DNA of 64,000 nucleotides from Saccharospirillum impatiens DSM 12546. GTDB lineage: Bacteria > Pseudomonadota > Gammaproteobacteria > Pseudomonadales > Natronospirillaceae. Positions within the stretch are counted from its first letter, which is position 1; every line of letters starts with the position of its first letter. Location of the stretch: positions 124,001-188,000 of the forward strand of contig NZ_AUIH01000004.1 of assembly GCF_000423605.1 (NCBI RefSeq), written 5' to 3'. Both the position numbers and the translations under genes were made by a program. Shown here in pieces: positions 7,777 through 15,890 of the stretch. The notes under the pieces were generated by a model. The model was not told the DNA's origin. It ran no database searches and was given only the letters and a program-made list of their open reading frames with translations.

Positions 7777-8616
7777 TCAATTGACCGTGTCAGGTTCCCG
7801 ATAAGTGTCCAAACGGTTCAGCCAGCCCGGCAGCCAGCGGTCGCGTTCAATCGGGTCATCCGCATTGGCGGCACGCCGGGTCAGCACTTCAGCGGCGGCT
7901 TCCCGGAATCTTTGCAGGGTGGTTTTATCCGGGTGCCAGGCCATCTGTTGCAGTACTTGCAACAAACCCCAGCCCTGGCCGTTGTAGGTTTCACCGGGCG
8001 TCAGGCCCTCGCCCTTGAAGTTGACGTAGTCGATCAGCGTGTAGCTGCCGCCCGGGGTGGCCGCCAGCGCAGTCAGTCGTTGTTGCATAACGGTTTGTTC
8101 ATCTTCTGGTGCGGCCGCAACCACCCGGGCCAAAGACGACTGGGCTCGCTCAAGAATGTAGGCGATTTGCAGCCCCTGATTGCTGCCCAGCCAACGTCGC
8201 AGCGATTCAACTTCAGCGCTGCCTGCTTCAGCCACAAATCGTTCCCGGTCCGGCCAGGGCGCATCCATCGGGTTTAATGCAGCCAACCATTGGGGTACCG
8301 GTTCGTCCTGCTCAAGCACATAGCGGACAAAGCCCGGGAAGCTCTCGACAAAACGACCGTTAACGCCCGCGGGGTACCAGATGAAGTGACCGATACCCAG
8401 CGAGGGAAATGCCTCCCCCTCGTTCCAGTGCACCAGGCATTGCGGACTACTGGCGCATTCGTTGTGATAGATGCGCTCGCCAACCCAGCGCAACTGCTCA
8501 TCGTTCAGTAGCAGTCCGGACGCGTTAACAGCGGGTACGCTCAGCGGGGTAATAGCCAGCAATACACTGACAAACACGCCGTAAAAAGCCTTTCTAACGG
8601 GGCTGACCCAATGCAT
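7777..8616 (-). CDS. Secreted lysozyme-like protein of unknown function
   Basis: 279 residues with a hydrophobic N-terminal stretch (about 12-30) ending in VNA, consistent with a Sec signal peptide cleaved near residue 32. The mature protein contains HNEC (51-54), HWNEGEAF (63-70) and SLGIGHFIWYP (72-82). The G-I-G-H block and an acidic residue upstream recall the active-site region of phage-type lysozymes, but this is a motif reading, not a firm family match. Similar HWN-GE-F...GIGHFIWYP proteins occur in marine gammaproteobacteria as uncharacterised proteins (from memory). It lies 355 bases upstream of the patatin/lysozyme fusion on the same strand, with repeat copy A between them, so co-transcription is uncertain. 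The start has only a weak ribosome-binding site. Confidence 0.6.
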   Translation of the reverse strand: MHWVSPVRKAFYGVFVSVLLAITPLSVPAVNASGLLLNDEQLRWVGERIYHNECASSPQCLVHWNEGEAFPSLGIGHFIWYPAGVNGRFVESFPGFVRYVLEQDEPVPQWLAALNPMDAPWPDRERFVAEAGSAEVESLRRWLGSNQGLQIAYILERAQSSLARVVAAAPEDEQTVMQQRLTALAATPGGSYTLIDYVNFKGEGLTPGETYNGQGWGLLQVLQQMAWHPDKTTLQRFREAAAEVLTRRAANADDPIERDRWLPGWLNRLDTYREPDTVN

Positions 8617-8778
8617 TCAATTCACTTTTATGGCCGTATCCGGAATACGCAAATCCTACCACTTACACGCAATGGTCGAGACGTTTTTACCTCAATCAGG
8701 TATGCTCTGACTGGATAGACCCGCCACTACATCACCACAACCAATAACCTGCACTGACTGAACGCTGTCCCGGAGGCC

Positions 8779-10584
8779 ATGGTTACCAATCGACATCTGT
8801 TTCGCCACGCCCTGGCCGCTCTGCGCTACCACCGGCGCCCACTGCTGGCGTTTCACGTCTATTTCATCATTCTGGCGTTCAGTCTGCTGTCGCCGGTGTC
8901 GGGCTGGCTATTGTCCGTGCTGGTCAACCTCGCCGACGCCTCGCTGATCAGCAACGTTGATCTGGCCCGGTTCCTGATCTCACCGGCCGGCCTGCTGTGG
9001 ATACTGGTGTCCGGGACCCTAGCGATCATGGCCATCTTCCTGCAACACGCTGGCATGATGTTGATTGTCTCTCACGGCCGGGACAATCGGTTCCATACCG
9101 CCGCCAGCGCACTCTGGCGAGTCGCCCACCGCTTACCCAGACTGCTCCGACTGGCAGGCATTCAGGTATTCGTGCAATTGCTGGTCGCGGCACCCTTTAT
9201 TGCCCTGGTCATTTTCGCCTTCAACCGCCTGTTAACCGACTATGACCTGTACTATGTGATCACCGAACAACCGCCCGCTTACTGGGGGTTTCTGGCCATT
9301 ATGGGCGCTGCATCGGTCGTTATCGCCGTCGTGAATGGCAGTCTTTATCTGCGTTGGGTCCTGGCGTTGCCGATCCTGCTGCTGGAAGAACGGTCACCAC
9401 GACAGGCACTGAAGCGCAGTGCGCAACTGAGCAAAGGCGCCCGTCTGAACATTGGCGCCCTACTGATCAGCGCCGGTATCGGTGTTGCCTTGCTGCCCAT
9501 ACTGCTGGCACTGGTGTTTGAATGGCTGGCCAAGGGTTTGCTGGCCATATTGCCCGAATTTTACAGCCTGCTGATCCCGGTGATGGTGTTGCTGATCATC
9601 ACCTACGCGGTGCTTGCTGTGGCGGTTGGTTTCATGGGTGTCAGCCTGAACAGCCTGGTCATCCTGAAGTTGTATCTGCGGGGACAGGGGCGCCATGTCG
9701 GCCTGCCCCCGGACCCGGAGCCCCGCCAGGTAGGCGCCATGGCCTGGGGCATTGAGGTGATTGTTGTCGTACTGGCGCTGGCCCAGGTCGGCTATGTCGT
9801 CAACAGTTGGAACACACCCGAAAACATCGCCATCACTGCTCACCGTGGCAGTTCGTTGAAGGCCCCGGACAATTCACTGGCGGCGATCCAGTATGCCATC
9901 GAAGACGGTGCCGACTACATCGAACTGGACGTACGGCAAACCGCCGACGGCCATCTGGTGTTGCTGCACGACAAAGACCTGCTGCGCCTCGCCGGGGACC
10001 CCAGAGATGTGTGGAACCTCACCCTGGCGGACATTCGGGCGCTGGACTCCGGCCGCCGGTTCAGTCCCGACTACGAAGGGTCCCGTATCCCCACTCTTAT
10101 CGAAGCGATTGATCTGATGCGCGGTCGGGCAAAACTCTATCTGGAAGTAAAAACCAGTCCGCAAAGCCCCGGGCTGGTGCGTCGGGTCGTAGAGACACTG
10201 AAACAGCAAGACATGATTAACCAAACCCTCTTCGCCGCACTGGAACCCTCAGTGCTGCGCGAAGCACAGCGACTGGCGCCCGAGATGCGAACCAGCCTGC
10301 TGGTGCACTCGGTCATCGGCTCAATTGACGGCCAACCCTTCGATGTACTCGCCCTGCGTGATGTGCTGATCAGCCCGGCCCGAATCAGCAATGTCCGCCG
10401 GCAAAACCAGGAAATCCACGTCTGGACCGTCAACGACCGCCGCACCATGTCGAGAATGATCGACCAGGGCGTCGACAACATCATCACCGACCGGCCGGAA
10501 CTGCTCGCTGCCTTGCTCGCCGAACGCGCGGAATTGTCAGAACCCGAACGGTTGCTGCTCAGGTTGCGAAATTGGATGTGGTGA
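8779..10584 (+). CDS. Membrane glycerophosphodiester phosphodiesterase
   Basis: 601 residues. The first ~345 hold about six to eight membrane segments (GlpQ-type membrane-domain architecture), followed by a GDPD TIM-barrel. Catalytic motifs are HRG at 355-357 with the general acid/base His, metal ligands in ELD at 382-384, and the second His at 397 (HDKD). It hydrolyses glycerophosphodiesters to glycerol-3-phosphate and an alcohol. The active site's side of the membrane is not obvious. It is divergent from the secreted lysozyme-like gene, with a 162-base gap. Two hairpin repeats lie just after its stop, and the first may act as its 3' end. Confidence 0.9.
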   Translation: MVTNRHLFRHALAALRYHRRPLLAFHVYFIILAFSLLSPVSGWLLSVLVNLADASLISNVDLARFLISPAGLLWILVSGTLAIMAIFLQHAGMMLIVSHGRDNRFHTAASALWRVAHRLPRLLRLAGIQVFVQLLVAAPFIALVIFAFNRLLTDYDLYYVITEQPPAYWGFLAIMGAASVVIAVVNGSLYLRWVLALPILLLEERSPRQALKRSAQLSKGARLNIGALLISAGIGVALLPILLALVFEWLAKGLLAILPEFYSLLIPVMVLLIITYAVLAVAVGFMGVSLNSLVILKLYLRGQGRHVGLPPDPEPRQVGAMAWGIEVIVVVLALAQVGYVVNSWNTPENIAITAHRGSSLKAPDNSLAAIQYAIEDGADYIELDVRQTADGHLVLLHDKDLLRLAGDPRDVWNLTLADIRALDSGRRFSPDYEGSRIPTLIEAIDLMRGRAKLYLEVKTSPQSPGLVRRVVETLKQQDMINQTLFAALEPSVLREAQRLAPEMRTSLLVHSVIGSIDGQPFDVLALRDVLISPARISNVRRQNQEIHVWTVNDRRTMSRMIDQGVDNIITDRPELLAALLAERAELSEPERLLLRLRNWMW

Positions 10585-10641
10585 GTTTCAGTGCCTTTGG
10601 TTAGCTTTTTTGAGCTCTATTCTGAGGTTGCGGTAGAGCCA

Positions 10642-10807
10642 CCGGGGTGGGTCTGTTTGGGGTCGCTGTAAATACATCCATGTAAGCTTGGCTTCGGGAT
10701 ATGAATCCCATCCCTGGGATTCACCCTTCGGGCTCGCTGCGCTCGTGCTAAAACGCTCCCGGCGTTTTAGTCCATGCCTCAGACAACCCCGAAAAGACCC
10801 AACCCGG
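10642..10807 (+). repeat. Class 2 long-hairpin repeat, copy E
   Basis: Arms at about 10642-10665 and 10784-10807 pair with a few mismatches (GGGTCT/AGACCC, GGGGT/ACCCC). The head (about 10673-10776) carries several small hairpins: TACAT-CC-ATGTA, GAATCCCA-TCCC-TGGGATTC, CCCTTCGGG and CTAAAACGC-TCCCG-GCGTTTTAG. The same head occurs at 45073-45176, with paired changes in two of the stems. It begins 58 bases after the phosphodiesterase stop. It lies in the gap 10585-11224, which holds only this copy, copy B, two terminators and a tRNA remnant; 10808-10893 shows nothing. Confidence 0.85.
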
Positions 10808-10893
10808 CGACTCGCCCTCTGCACACCATCGACTCTGTCAATTACATACCAGAAGCAGTCTTGAAGTAGCGTAATAAGCCTATGGCACAGGCG

Positions 10894-11024
10894 AAGGCAG
10901 TGGGCCGGGTTAGCCTCTGACGGGGTAGTCCGCAGCATGGATGCTGCGGTCTAGGCTCCATGGATGGGTTGAGTGGGCGGCATCCCGCCCGACCCCGACA
11001 GAGGCTAACCCGGTCCACTGCCTT
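10894..11024 (+). repeat. Class 1 long-hairpin repeat, copy B
   Basis: A 33-base stem (10894-10926 with 10992-11024) with one A.A mismatch and one G.T pair. The 65-base head contains CCGCAGCA-TGGA-TGCTGCGG and CTAGGCTCCATGG as in copy A. It also has an extra hairpin, GGGCGG-CATC-CCGCCC, replacing the TTTACGCC segment of copies A and C. The arms differ in sequence from those of A and C. Confidence 0.9.
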
Positions 11025-11055
11025 GACCCAAGCCACAGTAAAAAACCAGCCCATA

Positions 11056-11084
11056 AAAAAACCGGTCGCAAGGACCGGTTTTTT
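11056..11084 (-). terminator. Terminator of the decayed tRNA-Ala copy
   Basis: Perfect 12-base arms (AAAAAACCGGTC and GACCGGTTTTTT) with loop GCAAG. It is symmetric enough to work in both directions. It is a near-copy of the terminator at 11191-11217, which supports tandem duplication of the tRNA plus terminator unit. Confidence 0.85.
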
Positions 11085-11093
11085 AAAAGAATT

Positions 11094-11175
11094 TGGTGGA
11101 GCTATGCGGGATCGAAGTCGGACGCGACCCCGGCGATACCTCCTGCATGCCATGCAGGCGCTCTCCCAGCCTATA
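11094..11175 (-). pseudogene. Decayed tandem copy of tRNA-Ala(GGC)
   Basis: The 3' CCA and acceptor strand (TAGCTCCACCA), the whole anticodon arm with GGC, and part of the D arm (GCTGGGAGAGCGCC) match the intact tRNA at 11225-11300. The T arm is replaced by a longer unrelated stretch, four bases are missing from the D arm, and the 5' acceptor strand is lost, so it cannot fold as a tRNA. Confidence 0.85.
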
Positions 11176-11190
11176 TTCAATTTCCCATAA

Positions 11191-11217
11191 AAAAACCGGA
11201 TGCGAGGTCCGGTTTTT
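11191..11217 (-). terminator. Rho-independent terminator of tRNA-Ala
   Basis: AAAAACCGGA and TCCGGTTTTT arms, 7-base loop. In the minus direction it lies 7 bases after the tRNA 3' end and ends in a T run. Confidence 0.85.
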
Positions 11218-11224
11218 AATAATT

Positions 11225-11300
11225 TGGTGGAGCTATGCGGGATCGAACCGCAGACCTCCTGCATGCCATGCAGGCGCTCTCCCAGCTGAGCTATAGCCCC
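11225..11300 (-). tRNA. tRNA-Ala, anticodon GGC
   Basis: 76 bases with encoded CCA. Acceptor GGGGCTA pairs with TAGCTCC and includes the G3.U70 pair that identifies alanine tRNAs. The anticodon stem CCTGC/GCAGG has loop ATGGCAT, reading GCC codons. T arm is TGCGG-TTCGATC-CCGCA. It follows gltX, as in Pseudomonas, but has its own promoter at 11343-11371 and terminator at 11191-11217. Confidence 0.97.
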
Positions 11301-11342
11301 GATTTCTCGGCGAATTAGAGACGATGCCTCGAATTGCGCGCA

Positions 11343-11371
11343 ATAATAGGAAGCGGCCGCTCGGGTGTCAA
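11343..11371 (-). promoter_or_regulatory. Strong sigma-70 promoter of tRNA-Ala
   Basis: TTGACA (11366-11371), exactly 17 bases, then TATTAT (11343-11348) on the minus strand. A GC-only discriminator (GCGCGC) follows the -10, the hallmark of stable-RNA promoters under stringent (ppGpp) control. The expected start is about 36 bases before the tRNA. Confidence 0.85.
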
Positions 11372-11417
11372 GCTGTTTTTGCTTTTAATTCAACAACTTG
11401 CACCCGAAGGTTAAGGG

Positions 11418-12905
11418 TTAACCGATAACCGCCAGTTCCTTTTCGAGACTTTTCAGTTTCTTCTTACCCAGGCCGCCCAATACCTCGATGGCGTGACGCA
11501 GCCGACCCCGGGTCATATCCGGACCCAGGATGTTCATGGCATCCAACACCGAGACCGAGGCAGCCGAACCGGTAATGGCAATGAACAACGGTGCCATGAC
11601 ATCGCGCATCTTAAGTTCCAGGTGATCAGCGACCGCTTTCACATCGGCCATGATGTTGTCTTTGCCCCAGTGACGCTCTGCTTCCAGTTTCCAGAGGATC
11701 AGTTGCAAGGTTTTCTTGAGGGTATCTTCCTCCAGTTTCACAGACTCAAAACTGGCCGGGGTCAACGTCGGCATTCCCTGAAAAAAGAACTGTGCCAGTG
11801 GCGCTACATCGCTCAGACGCTCAATGCGCTGTTGCACCAGCGGCATGACACGGCTGACGTAGTCGGCATTGAATTTCCAATCCAGCAATCGCTGCAGCAA
11901 TTGCTCCGGCGTGAGATCTTCGCGCAGGTACCGACCGTTCAGCCAATCGAGTTTTTCCGGGTCAAACACCGGGCCACCGAGAGAAATACGCGACACATCG
12001 AAGTTGGCAATCATGTCATCGAGCGTGAACTTCTCTTCGCCATTGGGCATGGTCCAGCCCATCATGCCAAGGAAGTTAATCAGGGCTTCCGGCAAAATAC
12101 CCAGGCTGTGGTAATAATCGATAGACGTCGGGTTCTTGCGCTTGCTCAGTTTGGATTTATCGGCATTGCGCAGCAACGGCAGGTGACAGAAAACCGGTGG
12201 CTCCCAGCCAAAATACTGATACAGCAGAATTTGCTTCGGGGTTGAGGAAATCCACTCTTCACCGCGCAATACATGACTGATTTCCATAAGGTGGTCATCA
12301 ACCACGCAGGCCAGGTGGTAGGTCGGCATGCCGTCGGATTTGAGCAGTACTTGCATGTCAATTTGCGACCATTCGATCTCGATCGGGTCACGCAACAGAT
12401 CCGCCACCTCACATTGACCGGATTCGGGAATCTTCATTCGCACCACGCATGGCTCATTCGTCTTTATGCGTGCTTGAACCTCTTCCTCGCTCAGGCTCAG
12501 GCAATGACCGTCGTAGCCCGACAACCCCTGCTCCTGTTGCTGCTTGCGCATGGCGTCAAGGCGTTCAGCGGTGCAAAAACACCGGAAGGCGTGACCTTTG
12601 TTGAGCAATGTCTGGGCGTGATCCTGATAGATCGCCTTGCGATCGCTCTGCCGGTATGGCCCGTGCGGCCCGCCACAGTCGGGGCCTTCATCCCAGCTCA
12701 GGCCAAGCCAGTTCAGCGAGTGAAGTATCGCCGCTTCGGACTCCAGTGTTGAACGCACCTGGTCGGTATCCTCAATGCGCAGAATAAATTCACCGCCCTG
12801 GCTCTTGGCGAAGGCACGGTTAAACAGGGCGATGTAGGCCGTGCCAACGTGCGGGTCGCCTGTGGGCGACGGAGCGATACGGGTGCGAATCTTAGTCATA
12901 GCCAT
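11418..12905 (-). CDS. gltX: Glutamyl-tRNA synthetase
   Basis: Class I aminoacyl-tRNA synthetase charging tRNA-Glu in the cytoplasm. From the chosen start the class I signatures are HVGT (19-22, the HIGH box) and KLSKR (252-256, the KMSKS box). The rest matches the ~490-residue GltX form with an anticodon-binding C-terminus. The start at 12905 ([16 protein letters not shown]) was preferred because AAGAGA sits 4-9 bases upstream. An ATG at 12899 is also possible, while an open extension to 13001 has no family similarity. It is divergent from the DUF2339 gene. tRNA-Ala follows downstream. Confidence 0.96.
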   Translation of the reverse strand: MAMTKIRTRIAPSPTGDPHVGTAYIALFNRAFAKSQGGEFILRIEDTDQVRSTLESEAAILHSLNWLGLSWDEGPDCGGPHGPYRQSDRKAIYQDHAQTLLNKGHAFRCFCTAERLDAMRKQQQEQGLSGYDGHCLSLSEEEVQARIKTNEPCVVRMKIPESGQCEVADLLRDPIEIEWSQIDMQVLLKSDGMPTYHLACVVDDHLMEISHVLRGEEWISSTPKQILLYQYFGWEPPVFCHLPLLRNADKSKLSKRKNPTSIDYYHSLGILPEALINFLGMMGWTMPNGEEKFTLDDMIANFDVSRISLGGPVFDPEKLDWLNGRYLREDLTPEQLLQRLLDWKFNADYVSRVMPLVQQRIERLSDVAPLAQFFFQGMPTLTPASFESVKLEEDTLKKTLQLILWKLEAERHWGKDNIMADVKAVADHLELKMRDVMAPLFIAITGSAASVSVLDAMNILGPDMTRGRLRHAIEVLGGLGKKKLKSLEKELAVIG

Positions 12906-13071
12906 GGTGTCTCTTATGCCTTGAGAAAAGGCGGCAGTATACCGGGTCCGGGCATCCGTAACCAAGCACCACAACGCAGAGCGCTTGTCACTGGCCACCA
13001 TTCAACTTCCTATGGGTCTGCCCAATGTTATAGGATGCGGTTTTGCACCGAACCAAAGGGAAACGTCGGTT

Positions 13072-15756
13072 ATGGGTTTATGGGTGTTGCTGATCGCCGG
13101 GCTGGTGTATCTACTGGTTCGAATTCGTCGGCTCGAAAAAACGGTCAGGTCACTGGAGCTGCGGCTGCAGATCAGCCCGGACGAAAGCCCCACCTCAGCC
13201 ATCGAGAGGGAGAACACGACTCAGTCGTCCCCGCAATCTGAATCCGTTTCAGAGTCGGCCGAAGTAGCCTGGCAGGCTGTGGCGGCTACCGATACACCAT
13301 CAGAGCCGGCCATTCGCGCTGACCAACCTCAACCTTCTGCCGAGAGCCCGGCGCTGGAGCCAGAAGACCACTCCTGGCAGCCTGCTCCGCCTCGCCCACG
13401 TGAGCCTTCCTTCCTGGATACGGCGTTCGACCGGATAAAACGCTATTTCACCGAAGGCAACCTGATCGTTCGAGTCGGCATTATCGTGTTATTTTTCGGG
13501 GTTGCCTTTTTATTGCGCTACGCCAATGCCCAGGGCGCACTGCCAATGGGGTTGAAGGTGTTTTTTGTCGCTGCGCTCGGCGTTATTCTGCTCGGTATCG
13601 GCTGGAGATTGCGCCAGTCCAGAGGCATATACGCGCTGGTACTTCAGGGCGGCGGCATGGGCATTCTCTACATTACCGCATTCACGGCCCTGCGCCTGTT
13701 TCAGTTGGTTCCAGCGAGTGTCGGTTTTGCGCTGTTACTGGTTATGGTCGTTCTGGCTGCCGCTCTGGCGGTGATGCAAAACGCCCCTGCATTGGCCATT
13801 ATGGCCGTAACGGGCGGTTTTCTTGCGCCGGTTCTGGCCTCGACCGGACAAGGCAGTCACATCGCTCTGTTCAGTTACTATGCCCTGCTCAATGCTGGCA
13901 TCCTGGGTGTCGCCTGGTTTAAAGCCTGGCGCGTGCTGAACCTCCTCGGTTTTCTATTTACCTTCGTTATTGGCACTCTCTGGGGGGTACTGAGGTACAC
14001 GCCGGATCAGCTGCCCGGCGCCCAGGCTTTCCTGATTCTCTTTTTCCTTTTTTACGTACTGATTGCCCTGCTATTTGCCAGCCGACAACCGCCCAAGCTT
14101 AAAGGTTACGTGGATGGAACCCTGGTGTTTGGCGTGCCTTTGGTCGGGTTTGGGCTGCAGGCGGGCCTGGTCCAGTCCCACGAATATGGCCTGGCCATCT
14201 CTGCTTTGGTGGTGGGTGTGTTCTACAGCCTGTTGAGAGTCGCCTGTCGCCGCCTCGGGGGTGCCCCTTACGCGCTGTTGAGCGAGGCCTATTTAGCGTT
14301 GGCTCTGGTCTTCGTCTCGCTGTCGATCCCCTTTGCACTGGACGGTGAATGGGTGGCTACGGCCTGGGCTCTGGAGGGGGCCGCGATTCTTTGGATCAGT
14401 CTGCGCCAGCACCGGCCTTTGGGCGCGCTGTTCGCACTGGGGCTTCAAATCGGCGCCGGTGTCTTGTTTTATCCGGAGGTGCTCGACCGCCATGCGGACT
14501 GGATGGTGCTCAATGCTGTCTTCATTGGCGGAGTCTTTGTGGCGGTCGCCGGGCTATTCAGTAGCTATCGCCTGAGCCACGCAAACGGGATTGCGTTACC
14601 GCTGCCCGCCCACTACCTGGCAATACCCATGCTGGTATGGGGCTTGGCGTGGTGGTTTGCCAATGGGCTGGCAGAGATTCTTTATTACGTTGACCCGGAC
14701 CTGCAATGGGTCATCACCCTAAGCTTTCTGGCCACCTCGGCCGCCGCCCTGGGTTGGCTGGAGTGGAGGCTGAAGTGGCGCGCTTTACGCCACACACCGG
14801 TTGGGCTGCTAACTTTGATGGTGCTTGCGGCAATTGCTGCACTCGAATGGCTGCCCCGCCCGCTCGATCAGCTTGGGTGGCTAGGCTGGCCGTTGTTGTT
14901 CGCAGCTTTTTACGGTTTGTTGTGGCTTAGGGATCGCTGCCATCCCGTAGCGCCTCAAGTGTTGATCGGACTGCACCTGACAGGCGCGTTACTGCTAATC
15001 ACCTTGATCGGAAACGAACTGGTCTGGTGGACAGTTACACTGACGGGCCCATACACCGACTGGCCTGTCATCGCGCAGATTATGGTGGTGGTACCGGTTT
15101 ACTGGCTGGCATTGCGAGGTCAGCGATGGCCGTTCAACGCCCACCGTGGCGTCTATACGGTTTGGCTCGGCACACCCTTATTACTCGCTCTGGCCAGTTG
15201 GACAGTGCTGTCCAGTGCCGTCAGTCCCGGCTATTTTGCGCCCTTGCCTTACCTGCCGCTGCTAAACCCGCTGGATCTAACGCAGATACTGGTTCTGGCA
15301 ACCGGCTATTTTGGCTGCAAAGCACTGTGCACCGAATCGGATCGGCCAGTCACCTGGCAGCAGGGCCTGGTTGGTTTGTCGGTGTTGGCTTTTCTGTGGC
15401 TGAACGCTGTGCTGCTAAGAACCCTGCACCACTGGACCGGTCTCGCCTGGGACCTGGAAGCAATACTGGCATCCAGCCTGGCACAGGCTGCCGTGTCAGT
15501 GTTCTGGACGCTGTCGGGATTGGCTGTGATGGTGCTGGCCACGCGCCGTGGCTGGAGGCCGGTTTGGATGGCGGCGGCAGGGTTGCTGGGTATCGTGGTA
15601 GCGAAACTCTTTTTTGTGGACATGGGCGACGCCAATACGCTAGAAGGCATCATTGCGTTTATTGTTGTTGGTTTGCTGTTGCTGGTGGTGGGTTATGTGT
15701 CGCCATTGCCACCCAAAGCACCGGGCACACCTGAACCGACTTCCGATCAGGCCTAA
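13072..15756 (+). CDS. DUF2339 multi-spanning membrane protein
   Basis: 894 residues from the ATG at 13072 (MGLWVLLIAGLVYLL). AAAGGGAAA lies upstream, and the family usually begins with this first membrane helix. An in-frame extension back to 12985 overlaps the gltX leader and looks non-native. Architecture: one N-terminal helix, a coiled segment (RRLEKTVRSLELRLQ), a Pro/Ser/Glu-rich linker to about residue 120, then more than twenty closely packed membrane helices. DUF2339 proteins are common in Gram-negative bacteria and have no established function. It stands alone, convergent with the GAPDH gene. The 134-base gap between them holds only a weak CCGGA/TCCGG hairpin. Confidence 0.85.
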   Translation: MGLWVLLIAGLVYLLVRIRRLEKTVRSLELRLQISPDESPTSAIERENTTQSSPQSESVSESAEVAWQAVAATDTPSEPAIRADQPQPSAESPALEPEDHSWQPAPPRPREPSFLDTAFDRIKRYFTEGNLIVRVGIIVLFFGVAFLLRYANAQGALPMGLKVFFVAALGVILLGIGWRLRQSRGIYALVLQGGGMGILYITAFTALRLFQLVPASVGFALLLVMVVLAAALAVMQNAPALAIMAVTGGFLAPVLASTGQGSHIALFSYYALLNAGILGVAWFKAWRVLNLLGFLFTFVIGTLWGVLRYTPDQLPGAQAFLILFFLFYVLIALLFASRQPPKLKGYVDGTLVFGVPLVGFGLQAGLVQSHEYGLAISALVVGVFYSLLRVACRRLGGAPYALLSEAYLALALVFVSLSIPFALDGEWVATAWALEGAAILWISLRQHRPLGALFALGLQIGAGVLFYPEVLDRHADWMVLNAVFIGGVFVAVAGLFSSYRLSHANGIALPLPAHYLAIPMLVWGLAWWFANGLAEILYYVDPDLQWVITLSFLATSAAALGWLEWRLKWRALRHTPVGLLTLMVLAAIAALEWLPRPLDQLGWLGWPLLFAAFYGLLWLRDRCHPVAPQVLIGLHLTGALLLITLIGNELVWWTVTLTGPYTDWPVIAQIMVVVPVYWLALRGQRWPFNAHRGVYTVWLGTPLLLALASWTVLSSAVSPGYFAPLPYLPLLNPLDLTQILVLATGYFGCKALCTESDRPVTWQQGLVGLSVLAFLWLNAVLLRTLHHWTGLAWDLEAILASSLAQAAVSVFWTLSGLAVMVLATRRGWRPVWMAAAGLLGIVVAKLFFVDMGDANTLEGIIAFIVVGLLLLVVGYVSPLPPKAPGTPEPTSDQA

Positions 15757-15890
15757 CGGCCTATCTGTTCGACCGACTGGAACACGGGAGTCGACATTGC
15801 CAGCATCCGGACAGGAAAATCCGGTTGCTGACAATCGAACGATGACCCGCGCCGGTGTATCTAAACGGACGAGGGATTTTTCAGTCGTTT

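Noticed and set aside
10588-11296. Several overlapping 65-140 codon open frames on both strands
   Set aside because: They lie inside the hairpin repeats and the tRNA; similar peptides recur at 45013-45276 only because the repeats recur.
15757-15890. CCGGA/TCCGG hairpin between convergent genes as a two-way terminator
   Set aside because: The stem is only five bases and no T run follows on either side.
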